NCBI GenBank assembly: GCA_903828675.1
Contig: CAIKND010000228.1
Coordinates: 1-64,000 of the forward strand
Direction of reading: 5' to 3'
Length of the DNA: 64,000 nt
Source of the DNA: an uncultured Acidobacteriaceae bacterium
GTDB lineage: Bacteria; Acidobacteriota; Terriglobia; Terriglobales; Acidobacteriaceae
Under the pieces are notes generated by a model. The model was given only the letters and a program-made list of their open reading frames with translations. It did no database searches and was not told where the DNA came from. Shown here one piece after another: positions 53,908 through 61,253 of this stretch. The position numbers and the translations under genes are program-made. Within the stretch, counting starts at the first letter, position 1; each line of letters starts with the position of its first letter.

Positions 53908-55053
53908 CTAATTCCCGCCCGCCAGTACCTTTTCGTAGTACCGAACGTAATGGGGCACCACCAGCGACGCGCAGAACCTCTTCTGTGCCGTATGGCGCCC
54001 GGCTTCGCGCATTGCGTCGAGCCGCGTGCGATCGCTCAGCAAAGTCAAGGCTCCCGCCGCCATGCCGTCTATGTCGCCTACCTCGTACAGCAGCCCCGTC
54101 TCTCCATCGTCAATCAACTCGGGAACGCCGCCCACGCGCGTTGCGATCGAGGGTACTTTGCACGCCATCGCCTCCAGAGCGGCCAGTCCGAACGATTCCA
54201 ATTCGCTCGGCATCAGCATTAGATCGGCCAGCGGCAGCAGCTCATTCACCCTGTCCTGCTTACCTAGAAAGCGCACGCGCCCATGAATTCCCAAGTCGTG
54301 CGCCAGCCACTCCGCTGCTGACCGGTCCGGTCCGTCTCCCACCAGAACCAGTTGCGCCGGGATTTGACTCGCCACCTTTGCGAAGACTTTTACCACGTCC
54401 ACAACCCGCTTCACCGGCCTGAAATTGGATAAGTGCATCAGGATCGCTTCATCTGGAGCGGCCAGATGCGCACGCGCCTGCGCTCGCGCTTCCTCATCCT
54501 TGAGGGGCGTATACAGATCGCAGTTAACGAAGTTCGTAATCGTCTCTATCTCACGAGTTACACCAAAGTCCTCGACAGTCTTCTGTTTTAGGTAGTCGGA
54601 AATGCTGGTGACGCCATCGCTCTCCTGGATGGCATACCGCGTAATCGGAAGGTAGCAGCGGTCCAGGCCAACCAGCGTGATGTCGGTTCCGTGCAGCGTG
54701 GTCACAAATGGCAGCCGCCGGCCCTTGCTGGCTAGAATCTGGCGCGCAAGCAGCGCACTGACGGAGTGGGGAATAGCGTAGTGCACGTGCAGCAGGTCGA
54801 GCTCATAGAATTCGGCCACCTCAGCCATGCGCGAAGCCAGCGCCAGGTCGTACGGCGGGAATTCGAACAGGGGATAGCTCGACACCGGAACCTCGTGATA
54901 GAAAATTCCCTCGTCGCGCCCGCTCAACCTGAACGGCTGCGAATAGGAGATGAAGTGTATTTCGTGTCCCAATCCCGCCAGTTCAATTCCCAACTCCGTC
55001 GCCACCACGCCCGACCCGCCATAGGTGGGGTAACACGTAATCCCTATCCGCAT
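53908..55053 (-). CDS. bshA: N-acetyl-alpha-D-glucosaminyl L-malate synthase
   Basis: 381 residues of GT4 glycosyltransferase. It begins MRIGITCYPTYGGSGVVATELG, the BshA type of start, and carries HVHYAIPHSVSALLAR, TTLHGTDITLVG, SNFRPVKRV and PSELESFGLAALEAMAC (the GT4 donor-site motif). It makes the first intermediate of bacillithiol from UDP-GlcNAc and malate. The start is ATG 55053. A ChbG/YdjC deacetylase gene lies 83 bases upstream on the same strand. Confidence 0.92.
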   Translation of the reverse strand: MRIGITCYPTYGGSGVVATELGIELAGLGHEIHFISYSQPFRLSGRDEGIFYHEVPVSSYPLFEFPPYDLALASRMAEVAEFYELDLLHVHYAIPHSVSALLARQILASKGRRLPFVTTLHGTDITLVGLDRCYLPITRYAIQESDGVTSISDYLKQKTVEDFGVTREIETITNFVNCDLYTPLKDEEARAQARAHLAAPDEAILMHLSNFRPVKRVVDVVKVFAKVASQIPAQLVLVGDGPDRSAAEWLAHDLGIHGRVRFLGKQDRVNELLPLADLMLMPSELESFGLAALEAMACKVPSIATRVGGVPELIDDGETGLLYEVGDIDGMAAGALTLLSDRTRLDAMREAGRHTAQKRFCASLVVPHYVRYYEKVLAGGN

Positions 55054-55136
55054 GATCTTCTCTCAGTTTGTTCCAGCGAAATGCGTTCTGTTTCCTATTG
55101 ACGTTGGCGGCAGTTGCGAAGATGCAACATCGCAGA

Positions 55137-56006
55137 CTACCGGGCCTTTTCCGGGCGGCCATCGCCGTGCAACCCAGAAAAGGGAAGAAGTTCAATCCCA
55201 GGGAATTGGCGCAAACTGAGCAGCGCCGTTCGCTCGGTCTCTCTCGATGCCAGCAACCGGGTGTGTGCCCTGGCCAGATCGGCATCGTTGTATCCGGGAT
55301 GGGAGACTAACTCGAATGTGCCTTCAGGCATTGCAGAGAGCAGGGAATTGACCGTGGCAGCGTCGAGGGTTCCCGTTGCCAGCACGCCAATGGCTCCGTC
55401 GGTGGTCGTGAAACCCTCTTCGGCAACGATGCGCCGGAATGCAGGCTCAAGCCTTCTCAGCAGGCTCACCTCGGTACGCCGGACCCAAGGTGCGCCTGGG
55501 GTTGCGCGCAGGCTCCAGACCGGCTCAAAGGGATTGCGTACAACACCGATTCCAGCCGCGCGCGCCGCCCTCAACACGGGCCGAAGAACAGCGGGGAACA
55601 TGTGGGCGTGTTTATGGGTATCGACGTGGGTAAGAGCAATTCCCCTGGATTGAAGATGAAATATTTGCGCCGCTGCTTCCGCCTGAATTTCGGCGGCGCG
55701 AATCTGTCCGGTGAGGAGCCGCATCAAGAATTTCCCAAGCGTGGCATGAAAACGTCCTGTCTCATGCGCTGCGAGTGTGGAAATCTCTGGCAACGGCAGG
55801 ACTGGTTCCCCATCCACCAGCACCACATGGCAACCCACACCCAGCGAAGGCGTGGATAGCGCGATTTCAATGGCTTCGTCTGTAGCCGTGGCTCTTGCCA
55901 TCAGAGTAGCGCTGGTCAGCACTCCGGCCAGATGCAGATCTATGATCGCCCGGTTCACCCCGCCGGTCAGCCCAAAATCATCCGCGTTGACTAGAAGACG
56001 GCCCAC
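55137..56006 (-). CDS. ChbG/YdjC (HpnK-like) carbohydrate deacetylase
   Basis: 289 residues. It starts LLVNADDFGLTGGVNRAIIDLHLAGVLTSATLM, the family's Asp-Asp metal site, and continues with LGVGCHVVLVDGEPV, HVDTHKHAHMFPAVL and FELVSHPGYND, all metal-ligand or catalytic positions. It removes N-acetyl groups from sugars. Next to bshA it could act as a bacillithiol-pathway deacetylase in place of the LmbE-type BshB, or it may be a hopanoid-type HpnK. That link is inference. Confidence 0.85.
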   Translation of the reverse strand: MGRLLVNADDFGLTGGVNRAIIDLHLAGVLTSATLMARATATDEAIEIALSTPSLGVGCHVVLVDGEPVLPLPEISTLAAHETGRFHATLGKFLMRLLTGQIRAAEIQAEAAAQIFHLQSRGIALTHVDTHKHAHMFPAVLRPVLRAARAAGIGVVRNPFEPVWSLRATPGAPWVRRTEVSLLRRLEPAFRRIVAEEGFTTTDGAIGVLATGTLDAATVNSLLSAMPEGTFELVSHPGYNDADLARAHTRLLASRETERTALLSLRQFPGIELLPFSGLHGDGRPEKAR

Positions 56007-56099
56007 CGGCTGAGTTTATCAAGTGTGTAGGCAAGTACGCCGAAACAGATCCGCGCTGATATGATAACTGAAGGTTGCAAGATTGTTGCCGCCGGGAGT

Positions 56100-56176
56100 G
56101 GGTGGTTAGCTCAGCTGGTTAGAGCGCCTGCTTTACACGCAGGATGTCGGGGGTTCGAATCCCTCACCGCCCACCA
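56100..56176 (+). tRNA. tRNA-Val (TAC)
   Basis: GGGTGGT pairs with ACCGCCC (one G-U), the anticodon TAC is at 56134-56136, the T-arm has GTTCGAATC, and CCA is encoded. 77 bases. It is the last clearly core gene before island-type sequence. Confidence 0.97.
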
Positions 56177-56374
56177 TCTTACAAAACAAACCGTTGATTC
56201 TAAATGTATACATATCAAAACAAATGATTTACGGGGAATATGGAATGTGCGCCGTGAGCGCTACGTGCGCCTGATAGCGCCCTGTACCGCCCTTTTACCT
56301 TACAAAAAGGGAAGAACCTTACAAAGCTAATTTAGGGTTTGAGCCGGGATTCAAGAGCAGGCCGTCAGCGCTGG

Positions 56375-56600
56375 GCGGCGTGATGGACGGAGCTTCCTTA
56401 GCATGACCACGGTTGTGGCGTAGACGCTTTCGCAGAGACGTTGTTTGGTGCGCTGAAGGTGGAGCGGCTGCATGGCCAGCGTTCTGAATCTAAGGGCAAG
56501 GTCGCTGTACAATTCTATGAGCGATGCGTCCCAATGGATGTGGAGCCAATGGCAGTGGCAATTCGTTTATTTGGTCCCTATTCCGTTCCTGGATAGAGTT
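56375..56600 (+). pseudogene. IS3-family transposase remnant (OrfB C-terminal part)
   Basis: Translation across 56424-56520 gives AFAETLFGALKVERLHGQRSESKGKVAV, which resembles the C-terminal catalytic part of IS3-family OrfB (typical: AESFFGSLKxERxHxxR). A stop lies just before it and the expected tail is only recognisable after frame changes. No full-length ORF or inverted terminal repeats are visible, so it is a decayed fragment. The rest of 56177-56738 holds nothing I can identify. Confidence 0.55.
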
Positions 56601-56723
56601 GAGGGGGCTGCCAAGTGCTACAGAGCTTGGCCATCAGCCACCAATACACCATCCGCCGAAACTAGGAAGAACCGGCTAGGTCGGAATACAAGGGCAATGC
56701 CCTTATTAACTTTGAGTCTTTGA

Positions 56724-56805
56724 ATAGAATAAGTTCAGGCCCGGATGGCGAAATTGGCAGACGCAGCGGACTTAAAATCGGCTTATTAAATAGAACTTAT
56801 TCTAT
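56724..56805. repeat. Perfect 13-bp inverted repeat flanking a tRNA-Leu fragment
   Basis: ATAGAATAAGTTC (56724-56736) and GAACTTATTCTAT (56793-56805) are exact reverse complements. They enclose the truncated tRNA-Leu with only 2 and 13 extra bases. Confidence 0.75.
56739..56779 (+). pseudogene. tRNA-Leu (TAA) 5' half, truncated at the anticodon loop
   Basis: GCCCGGA acceptor strand, TG, GCGAAATTGGCAGACGC D-arm (identical to tRNA-Leu GAG at 52499), GCGGA anticodon stem and the CTTAAAA loop with anticodon TAA. After TC the sequence stops matching a tRNA, and no variable arm, T-arm or acceptor 3' strand follows within 130 bases. It is probably an attachment-site remnant beside the integrase. 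Confidence 0.75.
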
Positions 56806-56912
56806 AAAGTATTGATGATAAAAGTCTTGTAGCTATTTCGAACAACACGCAGCCTTTACGCAACCCTTGCACACTCTAGCGCTTCTTATAGAGAAGCAGG
56901 AGGTGCAGCCGC

Positions 56913-58193
56913 ATGGCAGAGCATCACACCATCCTCGGTGGCAAAGTTCACGTCTACAAGCGTCCGAACAGTTCGAGCTGGCAGTGCGCAACCTATTTGG
57001 CCGAGAAGAATCGGCGCACAACCACCAAAGAAGAAAGTCTCTCGAAAGCGAAGGAGTTCGCGGAAGACTGGTATTTGCAGTTGCGGGGCAAACTCCGCGA
57101 GGGTCAGCTAAAGAGTGGCAAACTGTTCCGCGAAGCTGCGAAGTTGTACCTGCGCGAATTCGACATCATGACGCAGGGGCAGCGCAGCCCCACCTATGCG
57201 CGCGGACAGCACGCGAGGACAAACGGCTACCTGATTCCATTCTTCGGCAGCATGGTCCTTCCCGAGATCACGGCTGGCAAGGTCAATGAATATCGCATCC
57301 ATCGCATTGAGGAATGTAAGGCGATGGGCGGCAAGCCTCCAGCGCATAGCACCATGCACCAGGAGACCGTGACGTTGCGCCAGATTTTCAAAACGGCTCT
57401 GCGGCACGGATGGGTCGATCATCTCCCGGATTTTTCAGCGCCATATCGCGCGTCCGCGAAGATTTCCCATCGAGCATGGTTCTCACCGGAAGAGTACAGG
57501 CAACTTTATGAGGCAACGCGGAAACGCGCGCAGGACCCGAAGCAGCCCCGTTTTCGTTGGGAAGCGGAACAACTTCACGATTATGTTTTGCTCTCCGCCA
57601 ACACGGGACTCCGCCCCGACGAGGCGAGGCGTCTTCAGTTCCGCGATGTCACGGTGACCGAAGACGAGGGGAGCGGCCAGACCATCCTTGAGATCGAAGT
57701 ACGTGGAAAGCGAGGAGTTGGTTATTGCAAGAGCACCACGGGTGCTGTGCATCCGTTCGAGCGGCTGAAAGCCCGCCCACGCCCAGATGGAGGGCCGGGA
57801 AGAGCAGGTAGCCGCACCGCGTCAATGGCCAACGGCGAGTGGCACGCGCCCGGACCCACTGATCTTCTGTTCCCAAAATGGCCACGCGAGCTGTTCAACG
57901 CAATCCTTGAGGAAGAAAAGCTTCGCACCGACCGTGACGGAAGGCCGCGAACGGCGTATAGCCTTCGCCACACCTACATTTGCCTCCGCTTGCTTGAAGG
58001 TGCCGACATCTATCAGATTGCCAAGAACTGCCGGACAAGCGTGGAGATGATTGAGAAATACTATGCGGCGCATTTGAAGACGCAACTCGATGCGTCCGCT
58101 ATCAACATCATGAGGCCACGGTCGAAGAAAAAGACGGTTCCGAAGAAAAGCCCCGGACGAGTGGAGGCCATCCGTTTGGCTGAAGAAGCGTAG
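56913..58193 (+). CDS. Tyrosine recombinase/integrase
   Basis: 426 residues. An N-terminal AP2-like arm domain is suggested by KRPNSSSWQCATYL, then a SAM-like core-binding domain (about 65-170), then the catalytic domain. Active-site positions are Arg in LLSANTGLRPDEARRL, His-x-x-Arg-type SLRHTYICLRLL, and the terminal nucleophile Tyr in MIEKYYAAHL. It should catalyse site-specific integration or excision of the island. GGAGG lies just upstream of the ATG. It sits 133 bases from the tRNA-Leu half, the normal place for an integrase. Confidence 0.92.
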   Translation: MAEHHTILGGKVHVYKRPNSSSWQCATYLAEKNRRTTTKEESLSKAKEFAEDWYLQLRGKLREGQLKSGKLFREAAKLYLREFDIMTQGQRSPTYARGQHARTNGYLIPFFGSMVLPEITAGKVNEYRIHRIEECKAMGGKPPAHSTMHQETVTLRQIFKTALRHGWVDHLPDFSAPYRASAKISHRAWFSPEEYRQLYEATRKRAQDPKQPRFRWEAEQLHDYVLLSANTGLRPDEARRLQFRDVTVTEDEGSGQTILEIEVRGKRGVGYCKSTTGAVHPFERLKARPRPDGGPGRAGSRTASMANGEWHAPGPTDLLFPKWPRELFNAILEEEKLRTDRDGRPRTAYSLRHTYICLRLLEGADIYQIAKNCRTSVEMIEKYYAAHLKTQLDASAINIMRPRSKKKTVPKKSPGRVEAIRLAEEA

Positions 58194-58271
58194 ACCAGCG
58201 CTGCTTGCTTTCTGATGACGGTAAACACTGTTATCCAGTGACCCAGGATGGAACCATCCTGGCATGGTTTT

Positions 58272-58310
58272 GGGGCCGGAACCGGCCCCACTCCGGCCCG
58301 GAACCGGGCC
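58272..58310. repeat. Two adjacent palindromes with CCGGAACCGG cores
   Basis: GGGGCCGG-AA-CCGGCCCC (58272-58289) and GGCCCGG-AA-CCGGGCC (58295-58310) have centres 22 bp apart, about 80 bases after the integrase stop. They could be a double operator or a strong terminator pair, though no T-run follows. Confidence 0.65.
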
Positions 58311-58413
58311 AGACAGCGCCAATCGCTTGTATACGAAAGTGGGCTGCGTTTCTCCTCTCAAATCACCCGCTCTCTCGCCGCCCCGTCCCTGAACACCATA
58401 CGGAAGTAGACCG

Positions 58414-58596
58414 AAATTTCTTCTTTTATCAAGTGCCCCCGCTTCATGCGGCTTTATGGCAGAGCCGGTCGGAACCCGTCAAGGGTGTTCGCTGACGCTC
58501 CATAAACGCGCACAGTGCGCCCGCCCTTGACTGAACCCGCCTCGCCTCTGCCCGCCGCACAAGACATGAAGCGGGGGCACTCAACAAAAGAAATTT
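58414..58596. repeat. Long inverted repeat upstream of the ArdC-like gene
   Basis: AGTGCCCCCGCTTCATG (58432-58448) is exactly inverted at 58565-58581. The match extends imperfectly outward to 58414 and 58596 through AAATTTCTT. Inside the 116-base loop, GTCAAGGG and CCCTTGAC form a further inverted pair. The region ends 74 bases before the ArdC-like start and could fold as a cruciform or structured leader. The rest of 58194-58670 shows no gene. Confidence 0.7.
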
Positions 58597-58670
58597 GGTT
58601 GAGAGCTAAAGGCGAAATGCCCTCCTTCACAGTCTTGCCCCACGCGGGCAGCACAGGAGAGCAAAACGTC

Positions 58671-59687
58671 ATGGCACACCGCAACCATCGCAATGCAGCC
58701 AGCAGGCCGAGCATCTACCAGATAGTTACCGACCGCATTCTTTCCAGCCTCAAAGCTGGCGTGATTCCGTGGGAGAGGCCGTGGAAGACGCCGCGCTATG
58801 CAGGCGGGCCATTCCCAAGTAACTTCTACACCGGTAAACCCTACCGTGGCATCAATGTTCTCTTGCTTTGGTCAAGCGAATGCAACTCGCCGTTTTGGCT
58901 TACCTTCAAGCAGGCGCAGGCGTTGAAAGGCAATGTTCGCAAGGGCGAACATGGAACTCCGATTGTCTTTTACAAGCAGCTTCCCGAACATGCCACGAAA
59001 GACGAGGAAGGCCCGGGCGAGAATGAGCGTGTCCCCTTTGTCCTTTGCAACTACACGGTTTTCAACGTGGAGCAATGCGACGGCCTCACGCTTCCCGAAA
59101 TATCACAGCCCACTATCGCTCCGGAGATCGACGAAGACGAACTCTGCGAAGGCATCGTTGCCGGATGGGAGAACCGCCCCGCGCTCTATCTCAACAGCCC
59201 CAGCGAGTACCGCGCTTACTACCGGCCCTCTACCGATTCCGTCCACATGCCCGCACGTTCCCGCTTCGTCGATACGCCTCACTATTACAGCACGCTCTTT
59301 CACGAGTTGGTACACAGCACCGGCCACGAGAGCCGTCTGCATCGCATCTTTGGCGACTGCTTCGGAGATGAGCTTTACAGCAAAGAGGAACTGGTAGCCG
59401 AGATGGGCGCGGCCTTTCTTTGCGCCATCGCTGGGATCGCCAACGAGCGCACCGACCGCAACACCACTGCTTACATCCAAAACTGGATTGCCGCGCTGGA
59501 AGAAGATAACCGGCTTATCGTTCATGCAGCCGCCAACGCTCAGAGAGCCGTGGACCTGATTCTCGGCAGCACGTTTGAGGAAGAGAAGGAAACAACCGAA
59601 AATGCCGGGGATGCCGCTGTCAGCGGAATCCCCGTAGCCGTTGCGATGAGTATCGCTCCGGCGATCTACGGCAATGCTCATCTCTGA
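58671..59687 (+). CDS. ArdC-like antirestriction protein with zincin metallopeptidase domain
   Basis: About 338 residues from ATG 58671 (GGAGAG upstream). The N-terminal ssDNA-binding-type domain has SIYQIVTDRILSSLKAGVIPWERPWKTP, NFYTGKPYRGINVLLL and FWLTFKQAQALKGNVRKGEHGTPIVFYK, as in ArdC. The zincin domain has TLFHELVHSTGHESRL (HExxH plus downstream His) and SKEELVAEMGAAFLC. Such proteins protect incoming plasmid DNA from host restriction. The open frame extends to 58515 through the inverted repeat, which is not a likely start. Confidence 0.9.
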   Translation: MAHRNHRNAASRPSIYQIVTDRILSSLKAGVIPWERPWKTPRYAGGPFPSNFYTGKPYRGINVLLLWSSECNSPFWLTFKQAQALKGNVRKGEHGTPIVFYKQLPEHATKDEEGPGENERVPFVLCNYTVFNVEQCDGLTLPEISQPTIAPEIDEDELCEGIVAGWENRPALYLNSPSEYRAYYRPSTDSVHMPARSRFVDTPHYYSTLFHELVHSTGHESRLHRIFGDCFGDELYSKEELVAEMGAAFLCAIAGIANERTDRNTTAYIQNWIAALEEDNRLIVHAAANAQRAVDLILGSTFEEEKETTENAGDAAVSGIPVAVAMSIAPAIYGNAHL

Positions 59688-59703
59688 GCAGTGGCCGGAA
59701 TGC

Positions 59704-60102
59704 TTATCGTGCTCCCAGGTACTCTGAGGGCGTGACAATGCGGGTTCCCTTGTACGCGCTGAGAGTCAATAAATCCTTGTCCCCTGAAACCAGCAAATCC
59801 GCTTTGGCAAGGGCGGCGCACTCCAGAAACATATCGTCGCCGGGATCACGACATTCCTTTACCGTGCCTCGAACCTTTACACGGATGCCGCGCGCCAGAA
59901 TCACTTTCAGCGCCGACGTTGCTCGGTCTTGTTCCCAGGAGAACTTTTCCGTCAGGACGCGCACAATCTCCGCGTCAATCTCATCGCAGGTAGCAATCAC
60001 ATCTTCGCTCATCGCTTTTTCGACCGCCAGAGTCGGCGTGCCGCGACGCTTCGCAAATTGAAGCGCAGAAATCCAGACGTTTGTGTCGATGACGACGATC
60101 AC
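59704..60102 (-). CDS. PIN-domain toxin
   Basis: 132 residues. It begins MIVVIDTNVWISALQF, with the first acidic PIN residue, then CDEIDAEIVRVL, RDPGDDMFLECAALAKADLLVSGDKDLL and the last acidic cluster. It belongs to the family annotated as putative toxin-antitoxin component, PIN family, a Mg-dependent RNase. It overlaps the antitoxin gene by 4 bases, giving coupled expression. Confidence 0.88.
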   Translation of the reverse strand: MIVVIDTNVWISALQFAKRRGTPTLAVEKAMSEDVIATCDEIDAEIVRVLTEKFSWEQDRATSALKVILARGIRVKVRGTVKECRDPGDDMFLECAALAKADLLVSGDKDLLTLSAYKGTRIVTPSEYLGAR

Positions 60103-60389
60103 CCGTTAGACCGTACCTTACGACGGCGCGGCTTTTCAGCGCGCACCTGTTTGATAAGCCGGGGCACATCAGCCTCGGTGTAGCCCTTCGGGTTGCGGCC
60201 TGCCGCATATTCGCCCAGCTCATCCAGTGTCGTTCGCGCCTGCTGTGCGGAGTACGTGCGAAAAGCTTCGCGGAATAGCTCGCTCATAGTGCGGCTGTCC
60301 CGCTGAGCCAGCGCCTCTGCCCTTTGCGCAAGTTCGGGCGGCAGGCTGATCGTGTATACCCTCGATTTCCTTGCAGTAGCAATTGCCAT
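60099..60389 (-). CDS. Ribbon-helix-helix antitoxin
   Basis: 96 residues. The N-terminal SRVYTISLPPELAQRAEALAQRDSRTMSELFREAFRTY is a CopG/RHH DNA-binding fold. The C-terminal half, rich in Arg and Lys, should bind and neutralise the PIN toxin. First gene of the toxin-antitoxin pair; probably autoregulated, though no operator could be defined. Confidence 0.85.
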   Translation of the reverse strand: MAIATARKSRVYTISLPPELAQRAEALAQRDSRTMSELFREAFRTYSAQQARTTLDELGEYAAGRNPKGYTEADVPRLIKQVRAEKPRRRKVRSNG

Positions 60390-60425
60390 ATCTGAATATT
60401 ACACCGTAATGGATTCCATTACAAC

Positions 60426-60680
60426 CCATGCAGGGGGCTCTGCCTGCTGTTCAGCAACCGCATGGCCTACGTTGCCGTCTCGCGCGGCGCATATGACGCG
60501 CAAATCTTCACCAAGGACCGCGTAAAGCAACTGAGGGCGGCGCTGGGGCGTGATGTTTCGCACAACTGCGTCCATGCGCGGGAGATAAAGCCAGGACTGG
60601 AACAGGAGCAGGCTGTCACGCCGCAGCGGGAGACCGCGCCGGACCAAGAACAGGGCTTGGATATTGGTTTGGGCCTCTAA
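60426..60680 (+). pseudogene. MobF-type conjugative relaxase, C-terminal remnant
   Basis: The frame ends MAYVAVSRGAYDAQIF...LRAALGRDVSH, matching the last part of TraI/TrwC helicase domains (typical: fAYVAvSRa...al). Everything before about 60447 of a normal 900-residue relaxase is missing. The remnant indicates a former conjugative element in this island. Confidence 0.75.
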
Positions 60681-60781
60681 GGGAGCAAACCGCCGCCCCC
60701 CTGCGGCCCCTGCATTCCGCCCGGAGGCGCGTCCGGCTCGCCTGCTACAAGGCCTTAACCTTGTAGTATTGCAAGGGGCAG

Positions 60782-60790
60782 TTATCCACA
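60782..60790 (+). other. Exact DnaA-box sequence
   Basis: TTATCCACA equals the consensus DnaA box. A single copy is not an origin; no repeats or rep gene are seen nearby. Confidence 0.4.
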
Positions 60791-60811
60791 GGAAAGAATG
60801 GAGATGTCCAA

Positions 60812-61195
60812 GTGAGGCAAGATTATTTGGCTGGATTCTTCAACGTCTATGCGGCGAAGCACGGGAGCGACACGATTCATGTTGGACACGATCAGGCGGT
60901 GAACTGGTCAGTTTTTGTGAATGACGAGTGGGAACAGCTTGATGATGCGCGAACCCTGAAAGACGCCAAGAAATTGGGTCATGCTCAATTCGACAGAGAT
61001 AAAGCCTGTTCGCTGAAATTGGATTGGAGTGCGGACTGGCACCTGGTTGATGGAACGCAGGGAAACATAGCAAACACCTGTCCCGTGTGCGGGAATCCCG
61101 CCACCGACAAAGACGAAAACGCTCTTTGGTGCCCTGACTGTGGATGGGAGCATCGGTATACATCTGAAGAACGGAGATGGTTCTCAAAACAATAA
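60812..61195 (+). CDS. Uncharacterised zinc-ribbon protein
   Basis: 127 residues from GTG 60812, with GGAGA 7 bases upstream. The N-terminal half (FFNVYAAKHGSDTIHVGHDQAVNWSVFVNDEWEQLDDARTLKDAKKLGHAQFD) looks like a small alpha/beta domain. The C-terminal half has CPVCGNPATDKDENALWCPDCGWEH, a Cys4 zinc ribbon. Family unknown. Codon use differs from the core genes. It is followed 58 bases later by another zinc-ribbon protein, so the two may form one unit. Confidence 0.6.
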   Translation: MRQDYLAGFFNVYAAKHGSDTIHVGHDQAVNWSVFVNDEWEQLDDARTLKDAKKLGHAQFDRDKACSLKLDWSADWHLVDGTQGNIANTCPVCGNPATDKDENALWCPDCGWEHRYTSEERRWFSKQ

Positions 61196-61253
61196 AGAGC
61201 ATAATCGCGTGGCTCTCCGTTCCAGGGGAGCAATACCAGAGGGGATCGCTAAA

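Noticed and set aside
56739..56912. Intact or intron-containing tRNA-Leu (TAA)
   Set aside because: A group I intron would split the anticodon after its first base, but here TAA is continuous, and no 3' tRNA half follows within 130 bases.
60782..60790. Replication origin at the DnaA-box sequence
   Set aside because: A single box without iterons, AT-rich unwinding region or rep/dnaA gene is not enough.
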